A stretch of 41,958 nucleotides of DNA from Scopulibacillus daqui (GCF_016908855.1 NZ_JAFBER010000023.1:1-41958); one strand, 5' to 3'; shown: positions 7,339 through 16,323, counted from the first letter of the stretch. Notes: generated from the letters alone by a model not told the origin. Program-made: numbers and translations.

Positions 7339-8493
7339 ATGCTCATCAAAGGTTTGAAAATCTTTAAAGAAAATGAAGTTATTGATAAAGGATACATCGA
7401 AATATCAGGCGGGAAAATAAAAGATATCGGTGAGCAGTGTCAAATAAAAGACAATGAAACAATAAGTTTTCCGGAAACCTATAAATGTCTGCCAGGAATG
7501 ATTGATGTCCATATCCATGGTGCAAACGGATCGGATACAATGGATGCGACCCCCCATGCGTTAGAAAATATTGCCCAAACATTGCCCAAAGAAGGCACAA
7601 CGAGCTTCCTGGCTACCACAATTACACAGGAACATTCAGCAATTGAACGGGCTTTGGAAAATGCCGGAAAGTACATTAACGACCAACCGGATGGAGGTCA
7701 AGCTGAAGTTGTCGGTATTCACCTTGAAGGACCGTTTATCAATCCCGAGAAAGCTGGTGCTCAACCCCTTGAATATATCATAGAAGGGGATATTTCTCTT
7801 TTCAAAAAATGGCAAGATATGTCGAACGGCAATATTCGTCTTGTCACACTGGCTCCGGAAAGAAAGAATGGTTTAGCGTTAATTAAATATCTGAGCGAAA
7901 ACCAAGTAACAGCATCTATAGGCCATTCAAACGGCACGTATCACGATGTTGACCAAGCGATTAAAGCCGGCGCAACACATGTTACACATTTGTATAACGG
8001 TATGAAAGGCCTTCATCACCGCGAACCGGGCGTTTTAGGGGCAGCGCTTTTGCGTCATGAATTATATGCGGAAATGATTGTTGATGGTTTGCATATTTGC
8101 CCGGAAATGGTCGATCTTGCTTACCGGCAAAAGGGCAGTGACCGGACGGTTCTTATTACGGATGCCATGAGGGCAAAATGTATGAAGAACGGCATTTATG
8201 ACCTAGGCGGCCAAGATGTTCGTGTTGAAGACGGCAAAGCGACTCTAGCGAATGGCTCGCTTGCCGGAAGTGTATTAGAAATGAAACAAGCTATAAAAAA
8301 TATTTTGGCGTATACAGATGCGACGCTGGTTGATGTAATGAAAATGGGAGCTGTCAATCCTGCGATCCAATGCGGTGTATTTGATAGAAAAGGAAGCGTT
8401 GAAATCAATAAAGACGCCGATCTCATTATTTTAGATGAAAATAATGATCTTGTGATGACGATTTGCCGCGGGGCGATTGCTTATCAACGATAA
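7339..8493 (+). CDS. nagA: N-acetylglucosamine-6-phosphate deacetylase
   Basis: A 384-residue amidohydrolase-fold enzyme that removes acetate from GlcNAc-6-phosphate, giving glucosamine-6-phosphate in the cytoplasm. Metal and catalytic motifs are all present: DVHIHG (H58, H60), HLEGPF (E130), IGHSNGTY (H196), THLYNGM (H217) and the catalytic aspartate in LITDAM (D275). Length is normal for the family. A GGGGGAATAACC site precedes the ATG. It is the first gene of nagABR; nagB follows after 23 bases. The upstream NagR operator overlaps the likely promoter, so GlcNAc-6P or GlcN-6P should induce it. Confidence 0.95.
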   Translation: MLIKGLKIFKENEVIDKGYIEISGGKIKDIGEQCQIKDNETISFPETYKCLPGMIDVHIHGANGSDTMDATPHALENIAQTLPKEGTTSFLATTITQEHSAIERALENAGKYINDQPDGGQAEVVGIHLEGPFINPEKAGAQPLEYIIEGDISLFKKWQDMSNGNIRLVTLAPERKNGLALIKYLSENQVTASIGHSNGTYHDVDQAIKAGATHVTHLYNGMKGLHHREPGVLGAALLRHELYAEMIVDGLHICPEMVDLAYRQKGSDRTVLITDAMRAKCMKNGIYDLGGQDVRVEDGKATLANGSLAGSVLEMKQAIKNILAYTDATLVDVMKMGAVNPAIQCGVFDRKGSVEINKDADLIILDENNDLVMTICRGAIAYQR

Positions 8494-8516
8494 TTTATAA
8501 TAGAGGGTGAGTTGAA

Positions 8517-9266
8517 ATGAAGATTATTCAAGCAGAAAATTACAAGGACCTTAGCGAAAAAGCGGCTAAGTTTATTATAGATTACGTTCGGAATAAGCCT
8601 GATTTGGTGCTCGGTTTAGCGACAGGCGGCACACCGGAAGGCACTTATGAATATATGGTCGATGATTTTAAAAAGAATAAAACGACATATAAAGATGTAA
8701 AATCAGTCAATTTAGACGAATATGTCGGTCTTTCTCCAGAAAATCCAAATAGTTATCATGCTTACATGTATAATCATTTGTTTAAGCATATTGATATTCC
8801 AGAAAACCAACGCAATATTCCCAATGGTGCAGCTGATGATCTCGAAGCTGAGTGTAAACGGTACGATCAGCTGATCGCATCATTAGGCGGCGTTGATCTC
8901 CAATTATTAGGCATTGGCCACAATGGACATATTGGTTTTAATGAGCCGGGAACATCTTTTGAAAAAAGAACCCACCTTGTTGAGTTAACAAGATCAACAA
9001 GACGGGCGAATGCAAGATTTTTCAACACCATTGATGAAGTGCCGACGCACGCGCTGACAATGGGTATTAAAGCCATCATGGAAAGTAAACATATCCTCTT
9101 GATTGCTTCAGGCAAAGGTAAAGCTGAAGCGATGAGAAGATTAATCTGTGAAGAAAATATCAGTGAAGATTTTCCAGCATCCAGCCTGCAAGATCATTCT
9201 CATGTTACAATAATAGCAGACAAAGAAGCGCTTTCACTTGCTTACAACTATGAAAGGAGAGCATGA
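8517..9266 (+). CDS. nagB: Glucosamine-6-phosphate deaminase
   Basis: A 249-residue enzyme that converts glucosamine-6-phosphate to fructose-6-phosphate and ammonia. Signature motifs are LGLATGGTPEGTY (phosphate loop, about residues 32-44), SVNLDEYVGL (D67, proton acceptor) and GIGHNGHIGFNEPG (H135 and H138, E143), all intact. It belongs to the monofunctional NagB/6-phosphogluconolactonase-like fold and matches the Bacillus-type enzyme in length. It is preceded by GAGGGTGAG and lies between nagA and nagR; the nagR start codon follows one base after its stop, indicating translational coupling. Confidence 0.95.
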   Translation: MKIIQAENYKDLSEKAAKFIIDYVRNKPDLVLGLATGGTPEGTYEYMVDDFKKNKTTYKDVKSVNLDEYVGLSPENPNSYHAYMYNHLFKHIDIPENQRNIPNGAADDLEAECKRYDQLIASLGGVDLQLLGIGHNGHIGFNEPGTSFEKRTHLVELTRSTRRANARFFNTIDEVPTHALTMGIKAIMESKHILLIASGKGKAEAMRRLICEENISEDFPASSLQDHSHVTIIADKEALSLAYNYERRA

Positions 9267-9267
9267 G

Positions 9268-9993
9268 ATGATCGATCGCGAGTCGCCAGTGCCAATTTAT
9301 TACCAAATAGAAGAATATATCAAGCAACTAATCGAAACAGAAGCACTTAATCCTGGTGACGCCATTCCTTCCGAAAGAGAATTTACTGAGCAATTTAAAG
9401 TCAGCCGGATGACAGTAAGACAAGCTATTACCAATTTGGTGAATGAAGGTTATCTTTTTAGGCAAAAAGGCAAAGGAACATATGTATCCAATCAAAAAAT
9501 AGAACAAACGCTTCAAGGATTAACAGGCTTTACTGAAGATATGAAAAAAAGGGGACTGAAGCCAGGCAGCAAAATTTTAGATTTTAAATTGGCTCCCGCA
9601 GAATTAAGTGTTGCCAAGCAATTATATATCAATGAACATGATCCTGTATATGAAATAAAAAGGATTCGTCTCGCGGATGATTTGCCGATGGCTCTCGAAA
9701 TGTCATATCTTCCTGCGAATCTTATTAAAGGATTAACAGAAGAAATTGTTAACAACTCCCTTTATGAATATATAGAAGATAACCTTCAGCTGAAAATTGA
9801 CTATGCGACTCAAGTTATAGAATCTTCACTGTCACACGAGGATGAAGCAAAGCTTTTGCAAATCCCTAAAAATGCACCGATTCTTTTAATCCAAAGACAA
9901 ACTTTTCTAGATAACGGCCAGCCTTTTGAATTAGTAAAATCTAAATATCGCGGCGATCGCTATAAATTTGTCGTTGATATGAAGAGAGTGTGA
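9268..9993 (+). CDS. nagR: GntR/HutC-family repressor NagR
   Basis: A 241-residue regulator with an N-terminal winged helix (SEREFTEQFKVSRMTVRQAI, then the RQKGKGTYV wing) and a C-terminal UTRA effector domain (about residues 80-241), the layout of B. subtilis NagR (YvoA). It should repress the SIS-nagE and nagABR promoters and be released by GlcN-6P or GlcNAc-6P. I start it at the ATG at 9268, preceded by AAAGGAGA; the same frame is open from 9238 inside nagB but has no start signal there. It is the last gene of the operon, followed by a strong terminator. Confidence 0.92.
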   Translation: MIDRESPVPIYYQIEEYIKQLIETEALNPGDAIPSEREFTEQFKVSRMTVRQAITNLVNEGYLFRQKGKGTYVSNQKIEQTLQGLTGFTEDMKKRGLKPGSKILDFKLAPAELSVAKQLYINEHDPVYEIKRIRLADDLPMALEMSYLPANLIKGLTEEIVNNSLYEYIEDNLQLKIDYATQVIESSLSHEDEAKLLQIPKNAPILLIQRQTFLDNGQPFELVKSKYRGDRYKFVVDMKRV

Positions 9994-10022
9994 TTGGAAG
10001 AGGGCTGTCCATTTCTAAAATG

Positions 10023-10066
10023 AAGCAAGTGGAGAAAATGAATTGTTTTTCTCCACTTGCTTTTTT
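10023..10066 (+). terminator. Terminator of nagABR
   Basis: Perfect 15-bp inverted repeat, AAGCAAGTGGAGAAA at 10023-10037 and its complement at 10048-10062, continuing into a T run to 10066. Confidence 0.85.
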
Positions 10067-10172
10067 CCTTCATCAATTGATGGGCTAATCCCGGTCCCAA
10101 TTCGGGAATAAGCTCCCGCGTTAAATTCTGATATATCAATATTATCTATTTTAAATAAATTAATAAAATAGT

Positions 10173-10211
10173 TTGACAAATAAAGATGTTAAGCATATAA
10201 TTGTCTTAACA
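10173..10211 (+). promoter_or_regulatory. Promoter and MarR operator before the marR gene
   Basis: A near-ideal sigma-A promoter: TTGACA (10173-10178), 17-base spacer, TATAAT (10196-10201). A 7-bp inverted repeat TGTTAAG (10187-10193) and CTTAACA (10205-10211) brackets the -10, a layout typical of MarR autorepression. Confidence 0.75.
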
Positions 10212-10240
10212 AGTAAATATCAAATAAAAGAGGGTTAACG

Positions 10241-10693
10241 ATGTTTAATTCACTTGATGTATCGATTGGTTACCCTACAGTATTAACAGGCCGCAGAATT
10301 GTGCACTTTCTATATAGCCATCTGCGTCTGTATGATATTACACCGGAACAATGGACGATATTAAGATACTTAGGGGGTCAAGACGGCATAACACAAAAAG
10401 AACTGTCGCAGAAATCAGGGAAAGACCAGGCAACTGTCACACGAATCTTGGACATATTGGACCGCAAAGAACTTATCGTACGCCAATCTAATGCCAGCGA
10501 CAGACGGTCGTTTTTAGTTTATTTGACTGAAGAAGGGAAAGCGCTTCGGGATACAATTGAACCGATCATGCAAGAAATATACGAGAAAGTGTTTAATGGC
10601 ATACCTGAAGAAAAGCTGGAAATATTCCTAGAAGTATTAAATCAAGTGAACGAAAATTTAGAGTATGAATTAGAAAAGCAAACGGTCAGATAA
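10241..10693 (+). CDS. MarR-family regulator, probable HpaR-like
   Basis: A 150-residue winged-helix regulator. The DNA-binding core is ITPEQWTILRYLGGQDGITQ, then KELSQKSGKDQATVTRIL as recognition region, and the wing DRKELIVRQSNASDRRSFLV with the family-typical D-x-R-S pair. N- and C-terminal helices form the dimer interface. The ATG is preceded by AGAGGG. It lies directly upstream of the hydroxyphenylacetate genes in the same direction, so it is probably the pathway repressor, comparable to HpaR/HpcR of enteric bacteria, which is also MarR-type (inference from position). The palindrome over its own -10 box suggests autorepression. Confidence 0.85.
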   Translation: MFNSLDVSIGYPTVLTGRRIVHFLYSHLRLYDITPEQWTILRYLGGQDGITQKELSQKSGKDQATVTRILDILDRKELIVRQSNASDRRSFLVYLTEEGKALRDTIEPIMQEIYEKVFNGIPEEKLEIFLEVLNQVNENLEYELEKQTVR

Positions 10694-10695
10694 TT

Positions 10696-10709
10696 TTAAA
10701 GCGCTTTCC
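10696..10709 (+). promoter_or_regulatory. cre-like site before hpaC
   Basis: TTAAAGCGCTTTCC has the AAAGCGCTTT core of a catabolite-responsive element (consensus TGWAANCGNTNWCA) with imperfect flanks. It lies about 65 bases before hpaC; CcpA repression of the pathway is plausible. No clear separate promoter is visible between the marR gene and hpaC. Confidence 0.4.
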
Positions 10710-10773
10710 GGCTGCTGCGATTTAAAAAGTTTAAGTTCTTTATTTCTTTTTGATATTTAAGGAGGTTAACCGA

Positions 10774-11250
10774 ATGGACGATCGGACTTTTAGAGATGCA
10801 ATGGGGAAATTTGCTACAGGTGTGACGGTTATTACAACGGTTTTGGGAGATGAAGTTCACGGCATGACGGCGAATGCATTCATGTCTGTTTCGCTCAACC
10901 CGAAACTCATTACGGTATCTATTGACGAAAAAGCCCACATGCTTAAGAAACTGGTGCAATCCGGCAAGTTTGCTGTAAGTATTCTTTCTGAAGATCAGAT
11001 AGAAATGTCAATGCATTTCGCCGGACAAAAGGAAAAACAAGACGTCGAATTCGATTGGATTTCCGGCGTTCCCGTCATCAAGAATGCTTTAGCCAATATT
11101 ATTTGCGATGTTTATGATACTCACAAAGCCGGAGACCACACTTTATTTATTGGAGAAGTGATGGATCTGAATATCTCTCAAGGCAACCCGCTTACTTTTT
11201 ACAGCGGAAAGTACGGCAGAAATTTGCTTAATCAAGGGCAAGCGGTTTAA
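10774..11250 (+). CDS. hpaC: Flavin reductase of 4-hydroxyphenylacetate 3-monooxygenase
   Basis: A 158-residue protein of the HpaC/DIM6 flavin-reductase family. FRDAMGKFATGVTVITT is the standard FMN-binding N-terminus, followed by GMTANAFMSVSLNPKLITVS and a C-terminal HTLFIGEVMDL...PLTFYSGKYG. It would reduce FAD or FMN with NADH and pass reduced flavin to the oxygenase HpaB encoded 2.6 kb downstream. The start is the ATG at 10774 with AAGGAGG about nine bases upstream; the same frame is open from 10750 but without a signal. It opens the catabolic part of the cluster. Confidence 0.88.
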   Translation: MDDRTFRDAMGKFATGVTVITTVLGDEVHGMTANAFMSVSLNPKLITVSIDEKAHMLKKLVQSGKFAVSILSEDQIEMSMHFAGQKEKQDVEFDWISGVPVIKNALANIICDVYDTHKAGDHTLFIGEVMDLNISQGNPLTFYSGKYGRNLLNQGQAV

Positions 11251-11337
11251 TTGAAGGGAGTGATTAACAGCAGCGGGTAATCATCCATTGTCGAAACACT
11301 TTTAACTCAAAAACTATATATAAAGGAGATGATGAAT

Positions 11338-12255
11338 TTGATCGATCTTAAAACGGCACGCGAAAAACTTAGAGGTTCAATTGCGCCGATTATCACGCCG
11401 TTTGATGAGAACGGTGAATTCGATCAAAGCACTTTTGAATCATTGATTAACTGGCATATTGAAAGCGGTTCCCACGCTATTTCTGTAACAGGAACAACTG
11501 GAGAACCAAGCTCTTTAACAATAGAAGAACGTGAAAAAGTCATGGAAACAGCTATCAAGGCAGCCAAAGGCCAAGTACCGGTTGTTCCGGGAACCGGGTC
11601 TACAAACCATAAGGAAACACTTCACTTAACTCGTCTTGCTCAAGAAATGGGCGCAGACGCAGCACTCGTTATCGTACCTTACTACAATAAACCTTCGCAG
11701 CATGCCCTGTACAAACATTTTAAAACGGTTGCAGATTCAGTAGATATTCCCATCATTGTATATAACATCCCAGGAAGAACAGCGGTAAATATGGACGTTA
11801 AAACATTGGCCAGATTGAATGAAGATTGTCCTAATATTATTGGAGTGAAAGAATCAAATAAAGACTTTGAACACGTGAACCGCGTGTTGTTGAATTGCGG
11901 AAAGGATTTTCTTCTCTACTCAGGCATTGAGCTGCTTTGTTACCCAATGCTTGCGATTGGCGGGGCCGGGTCTATCAGCGCAACAGCAAACATCGTCCCA
12001 GACAAAGTGGCAGAATTACATAATGCATGGTTTGAAGGCGACGTGAAGCGGGCGCAAGACTTACATTATGAATTAATGCCTTTAAATGATGTCTTGTTCA
12101 AAGATACAAATCCTGCACCGCTGAAAGCTGCTCTTGGCATGATGGGTAAAATCACGCCAAAACTGCGTTTGCCGATGGATTTGCCGACAGAAGAACTGCA
12201 ATCGGAAATTCGTTCAGTTTTGTCAAATTATGTAGATTTATCTGTTAAACAATAA
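11338..12255 (+). CDS. DapA-family pyruvate aldolase/lyase in the hpa cluster
   Basis: A 305-residue class I TIM-barrel lyase of the dihydrodipicolinate synthase superfamily. Intact are the pyruvate-binding TGTTGEPSSLT motif, Y142 in VYNIPGRT, R147, and the Schiff-base lysine K171 in GVKES. The TTG at 11338 is nine bases after AAAGGAG, a better fit than ATGs at 11329 or 11332. True lysine-pathway DapA is unlikely in this catabolic setting. Inference: it may carry out the last carbon-carbon cleavage of the homoprotocatechuate pathway (2-hydroxy-hepta-2-ene-1,7-dioate hydrate to pyruvate and succinate semialdehyde), replacing the unrelated class II HpaI, or another pyruvate aldol step. Family sure, substrate not. 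Confidence 0.8.
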   Translation: MIDLKTAREKLRGSIAPIITPFDENGEFDQSTFESLINWHIESGSHAISVTGTTGEPSSLTIEEREKVMETAIKAAKGQVPVVPGTGSTNHKETLHLTRLAQEMGADAALVIVPYYNKPSQHALYKHFKTVADSVDIPIIVYNIPGRTAVNMDVKTLARLNEDCPNIIGVKESNKDFEHVNRVLLNCGKDFLLYSGIELLCYPMLAIGGAGSISATANIVPDKVAELHNAWFEGDVKRAQDLHYELMPLNDVLFKDTNPAPLKAALGMMGKITPKLRLPMDLPTEELQSEIRSVLSNYVDLSVKQ

Positions 12256-12304
12256 TAAAACAGAAATCTTTTAGAAATTAAATCAAGAGGAAAGAGGGAG
12301 AACC

Positions 12305-13807
12305 TTGAGTCAGTTAAAAGTATCCGACGTTAAAGTTAAAGAAAAGATTCCGCTTTTCATCAATGGCGAATTTGTAGAATCAACAAATAATAAAACTTTT
12401 GACAACCTTAACCCGCTGACAAACGAAAAACTTAATGTTGTTTATGAAGGAACGAAGGAAGATATCGATAAGGCCGTTAAAGCTGCCGATGCCGCATTTC
12501 ACGGACCGTGGCGCACAATGAAACTAAAAGAAAGGTTAAGCATCATTCATAAGATTGCTGACCTGATTGATGAACATGTTAAAGAGATTTCTAGATTGGA
12601 ATCTATTGATACCGGACTGCCGATCAGACAAACAAAAAATATGGCTCATCGGGCTGCAGAAAACTTCAGGTTTTACGCAGAAATGGTATCAAGCCACATG
12701 GTTGGCGAAGCCTATCAGGTTGATCAAGATTATTTGAATTATACGATTCATAAACCGGTTGGCGTAACAGGGATCATCACACCATGGAACTCACCGATAA
12801 TGCTGTCAACTTGGCGAATTGCTCCTGCGCTTGCGACCGGCAACACAGTCGTGCTAAAACCGGCTGAATGGACACCGCTGACTGCTGATAAATTAGCTGA
12901 AGTGATGGATCAAGCCGGCTTGCCTAAAGGCGTTTTCAACGTTGTGCACGGATTTGGCGAAACAGCCGGAGCCTCTCTTGTTGCTCATCCTGCTGTGAAA
13001 CTGATTTGTTTCACAGGCGAAACAGTTACCGGTTCAGAAATTATGAAAAACGGCGCCGATACTTTAAAACGCTATTCTATGGAACTTGGCGGCAAATCAC
13101 CGATTATCGTTTTTGATGATGCTGACTTAGACCGGGCGCTTGACGCTGCCGTTTGGGGAATCTTCTCATTTAACGGCGAGCGCTGTACAGCGAATTCGCG
13201 CCTATTCCTTCATGAATCTATTAAAGATGAGTTTGTTAATAGATTAAAAGAAAGAGTTGAACATATTGTCGTCGGCGATCCGCTTGATGAAAAAACCGAT
13301 GTCGGACCATTAATCCATGATAAACACTACCAAAAGGTTAAAGGCTTCCTAGATGAAGCTGAGAAACAAGGGCTCGAGATGTTCAGCGGACAACTGCCTG
13401 CCGAATATCCCAACGGTCATTTTGTTCCGCCAACTGTTATACTTGATGTTTCTAATGACTCAATATTTGCGCAGCAGGAAATTTTCGGTCCGGTATTAAC
13501 CGTCATGACATTTAAAGAGGAAGAAGAAGTCATCAAATGGGCAAATGATGTGAAATACGGACTCGCCGGCTATGTATGGACAAAAGACATTCAGCGCGGC
13601 CACCGCATTTCGCAGGCTATTGATGCCGGAATGATTTGGATTAATTCACAAAATGTCCGCGATCTCCGTGTGCCGTTCGGAGGGTCGAAATACAGCGGCA
13701 TTGGCCGTGAAGGCGGACATTATATTTTTGATTTTTATACAGAAAGGCAAGTTATTCATGTTGCTTTAGGAGAACATCATATTCCGAAATTCGGGGTTGA
13801 AAAATAA
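12305..13807 (+). CDS. hpaE: 5-carboxymethyl-2-hydroxymuconate semialdehyde dehydrogenase
   Basis: A 500-residue NAD-dependent aldehyde dehydrogenase. Catalytic residues are E260 (in SMELGGKSP) and C294 (in FNGERCTANSR); the cofactor region includes GVTGIITPWNSP and FTGETVTGSEI. The C-terminus PFGGSKYSGIGREGG is typical of the HpaE/AldB-like group. Between hpaC, hpaB and hpaD the natural role is oxidation of the ring-cleavage product of 3,4-dihydroxyphenylacetate to 5-carboxymethyl-2-hydroxymuconate. Start is TTG at 12305 after GAGGAAAGAGGGAG. Only 15 bases separate it from hpaB. Confidence 0.87.
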   Translation: MSQLKVSDVKVKEKIPLFINGEFVESTNNKTFDNLNPLTNEKLNVVYEGTKEDIDKAVKAADAAFHGPWRTMKLKERLSIIHKIADLIDEHVKEISRLESIDTGLPIRQTKNMAHRAAENFRFYAEMVSSHMVGEAYQVDQDYLNYTIHKPVGVTGIITPWNSPIMLSTWRIAPALATGNTVVLKPAEWTPLTADKLAEVMDQAGLPKGVFNVVHGFGETAGASLVAHPAVKLICFTGETVTGSEIMKNGADTLKRYSMELGGKSPIIVFDDADLDRALDAAVWGIFSFNGERCTANSRLFLHESIKDEFVNRLKERVEHIVVGDPLDEKTDVGPLIHDKHYQKVKGFLDEAEKQGLEMFSGQLPAEYPNGHFVPPTVILDVSNDSIFAQQEIFGPVLTVMTFKEEEEVIKWANDVKYGLAGYVWTKDIQRGHRISQAIDAGMIWINSQNVRDLRVPFGGSKYSGIGREGGHYIFDFYTERQVIHVALGEHHIPKFGVEK

Positions 13808-13822
13808 GGGGGAGGATCAGCG

Positions 13823-15298
13823 ATGCCAGCACGTACAGGCGAGCAATATATTCAAAAATTAAAGAATGCTGACAACAATGTTTATATTCATGGTGAACGA
13901 GTGAAAGATGTCACAGAACATCCGGCATTTAAAAATGTTATTCAATCAATGGCGAGATTGTATGATATCCAATATGAAAAACCCGAAAAAATGTTGTATA
14001 AATCCCCGACAACCGGCGATCAAGTCGGCCTGTCATTCATTCAGCCGAAAACCATTGATGATCTTATTGCCCGCCGGGAAATGATCACCGAGTGGGCCCG
14101 CTTTACCGGCGGTATGATGGGACGTTCCCCTGATTATCTAAACACTGATCTTATGGCTTTCGGAACAGCAAATCAATTTTTCGCTGAAGGCGATCCGATG
14201 TTTGCGGAAAATATTAAAAATTACTATGAATACTGCCGCGAAAATGATATCGCTTTAACGCATACACTCATTCATCCGCAAGTAAACCGGGCGAAAGCAC
14301 AGCATGAGCAAAAAGATGCCAATGTTGCGCTGCATATCGTTGAAAAAAATGATGACGGCGTTGTCGTTGAAGGCGTTCGGCTTTTAGCCACACAAGGCGC
14401 CATAACTGACGAAATTATGGTGTTCCCTTCAACGGTTAAAAGAGCCGGAGAATTAGACGATCCATACTCACTGGCCTTTGCCATTCCGAATAATACACCT
14501 GGTTTGAAATTAATGAGCAGGGAGTCATTCGACTACGGAAAAAATCATTGGGATCATCCGCTTGGTTCGCGTTTTGAAGAAGGCGATACAATCGTTTATT
14601 TTGATCATGTTCTTGTTCCATGGGATCGTATTTTTGTGCTTGAGAATTCTTCAGTTTGCAACCGGACATTCGGGGAAACCAATGCTGTTGTTCATTCTTC
14701 ACATCAAGTGATTGCGAAAAATGTTGTTAAAACTGAGTTCGTTCTTGGTGCAGTTTTGAGCTTAATGGATGCTATCGGCATCGATCAATTCCAGCACGTT
14801 AAAGATAAAGGTTCAGAAATCATGATTGCTTTGGAAACAATGAAATCGCATTTGTATCGCGCTGAATATAATGCAAAAATTGACAAATGGGGGATGATGA
14901 CTCCGGATTTTGCGCCGCTTGATGCTGCAAGAAACTGGTATCCTCAAGTCTATCCGCGTCTTGTTGAAATACTTAGAATCCTTGGCGCATCTGGAATGAT
15001 GGGGATTCCAACACAAGCTGATTTCGAAAATGAAGAAATTGGCCCAATCCTTCACCGGGCTGCCCAAGGCAAGAATCTCGAAGGCTACGAACGTGTCCAG
15101 CTGTTCCGGCTTTGCTGGGATTTGACAATGAGTGCTTTTGGAACACGGCAAGTTCACTATGAATACTATTTCTTCGGCGATCCAATTAAGATGCACATGA
15201 CCTATTTTGATAATTATGATAAACAACCATTTAAAGATATGATCAGCGAATTTTTAGACCGTGCAAAATCTACAAGACCGAAATACGCAAAAGCTTAA
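13823..15298 (+). CDS. hpaB: 4-hydroxyphenylacetate 3-monooxygenase, oxygenase subunit
   Basis: A 491-residue FADH2-dependent hydroxylase that converts 4-hydroxyphenylacetate plus O2 to 3,4-dihydroxyphenylacetate. The N-terminus PARTGEQYIQKLK and the segments VTEHPAFKNVIQSMARLYD, THTLIHPQVNRAK, VLVPWDRIFV and LRILGASGMMGIPT are characteristic of the HpaB/HpaH two-component flavin monooxygenases (acyl-CoA dehydrogenase fold). Length matches the family. A GGGGGAGG site precedes the ATG. Reduced flavin should come from HpaC upstream and the product should go to HpaD downstream. Confidence 0.93.
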   Translation: MPARTGEQYIQKLKNADNNVYIHGERVKDVTEHPAFKNVIQSMARLYDIQYEKPEKMLYKSPTTGDQVGLSFIQPKTIDDLIARREMITEWARFTGGMMGRSPDYLNTDLMAFGTANQFFAEGDPMFAENIKNYYEYCRENDIALTHTLIHPQVNRAKAQHEQKDANVALHIVEKNDDGVVVEGVRLLATQGAITDEIMVFPSTVKRAGELDDPYSLAFAIPNNTPGLKLMSRESFDYGKNHWDHPLGSRFEEGDTIVYFDHVLVPWDRIFVLENSSVCNRTFGETNAVVHSSHQVIAKNVVKTEFVLGAVLSLMDAIGIDQFQHVKDKGSEIMIALETMKSHLYRAEYNAKIDKWGMMTPDFAPLDAARNWYPQVYPRLVEILRILGASGMMGIPTQADFENEEIGPILHRAAQGKNLEGYERVQLFRLCWDLTMSAFGTRQVHYEYYFFGDPIKMHMTYFDNYDKQPFKDMISEFLDRAKSTRPKYAKA

Positions 15299-15334
15299 TA
15301 GACATGATAAATTGTGCGGAATGGGGGATGGCGG

Positions 15335-16321
15335 ATGAATGCTAATATCATACGTACGGCTAGAACGATCATAAATGCGGCTGATCTTGATGCTGCCAAA
15401 GATTTCTATGTCAATGCATTGGGATTCATTGAAACGGAAAATGACGGTGAACACTTATACTTACGCGGACTGGAAGAGTACCATCATCACAGTCTCGTTC
15501 TGAAAAAATCTGCGCAAACAGGCGTTCAAGCTTTAGGTTTTAAAGTTTGGTCAAAAGCGGATTTAGAAACGCTTGCGGACTACTTTGAAAATATCAAATG
15601 TCCTGTCAAATGGTTTGACAAAGGTGATCAGTATGCGCTTGGCGAAGCTATAAGAGTGATGGATCCTCATGGTCTTCCGCTAGAATTTTACTATGAAATG
15701 GAAACGGTTGAGAGCTGTTTGCGGCGGTATGATCAATATAAAGGTGCTAAAGTGCAGCGCATCGACCACTTTAACTGCATGGTTCCGGATGTTGAGTCTG
15801 TGCATCGTTTCTTTATCAATGAATTAGGATTCAGATGCTCGGAATATACAGTGACTAAAGATAATAAAATGTGGGCCTCATGGATGTACAGAAAACCGAC
15901 TGTTCATGACTTAGCGCTTACCAACGGTCATGGGCCAAGGCTTCATCATTTTGCCTATTTCTTAAGCGAACCGAACAGCATATTAAATATTTGCGATATT
16001 CTTGCCTCGCTTGGATACAGCAGCTCCATTGAGCGTGGACCGGGACGCCACGGCGTATCGAATGCTTTCTTCTTATACTTAAAAGACCCTGACGGAAACC
16101 GCATCGAATTATATACGGGCGATTATTTTACAGGCGACCCCGATTTTAAACCATTAAAGTGGGATTTCGATGACCCGCAAAGACAAACGCTTTGGGGGCA
16201 TCCGGCGCCTGACAGCTGGTTTGAAGAAGCCTCGCCATTCCTTAATGTCTATACAGGAGAACCAGTAGATACTAAAGATTCTGTAGGCGTTCAAAAGAAA
16301 CCGAATTATGCCAAATCATAA
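15335..16321 (+). CDS. hpaD: 3,4-dihydroxyphenylacetate 2,3-dioxygenase
   Basis: A 328-residue type I extradiol dioxygenase with two vicinal-oxygen-chelate domains. The Fe or Mn ligands in the second domain are visible: H145 (QRIDHFNCMV), a histidine in GPRLHHFAYF (residue 204 or 205) and E258 (DPDGNRIELY). It opens the ring of 3,4-dihydroxyphenylacetate to 5-carboxymethyl-2-hydroxymuconate semialdehyde, the substrate of HpaE. I start at the ATG at 15335, just after GGGGGATGGCGG; an in-frame GTG at 15314 is poorer. It is the last gene of the cluster and is followed by a terminator, so the isomerase, decarboxylase and hydratase (HpaF, HpaG, HpaH) must be elsewhere or absent. Confidence 0.9.
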   Translation: MNANIIRTARTIINAADLDAAKDFYVNALGFIETENDGEHLYLRGLEEYHHHSLVLKKSAQTGVQALGFKVWSKADLETLADYFENIKCPVKWFDKGDQYALGEAIRVMDPHGLPLEFYYEMETVESCLRRYDQYKGAKVQRIDHFNCMVPDVESVHRFFINELGFRCSEYTVTKDNKMWASWMYRKPTVHDLALTNGHGPRLHHFAYFLSEPNSILNICDILASLGYSSSIERGPGRHGVSNAFFLYLKDPDGNRIELYTGDYFTGDPDFKPLKWDFDDPQRQTLWGHPAPDSWFEEASPFLNVYTGEPVDTKDSVGVQKKPNYAKS

Positions 16322-16323
16322 AG

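Noticed and set aside
11260-11280. Possible tiny leader peptide (GTG, six codons) before the DapA-like gene
   Set aside because: GAAGGGAG precedes it, but a six-codon frame can occur by chance and no attenuator hairpin follows.
14272-15226. Several minus-strand open frames inside hpaB
   Set aside because: They are shadows of the strongly supported hpaB frame with no start signals.
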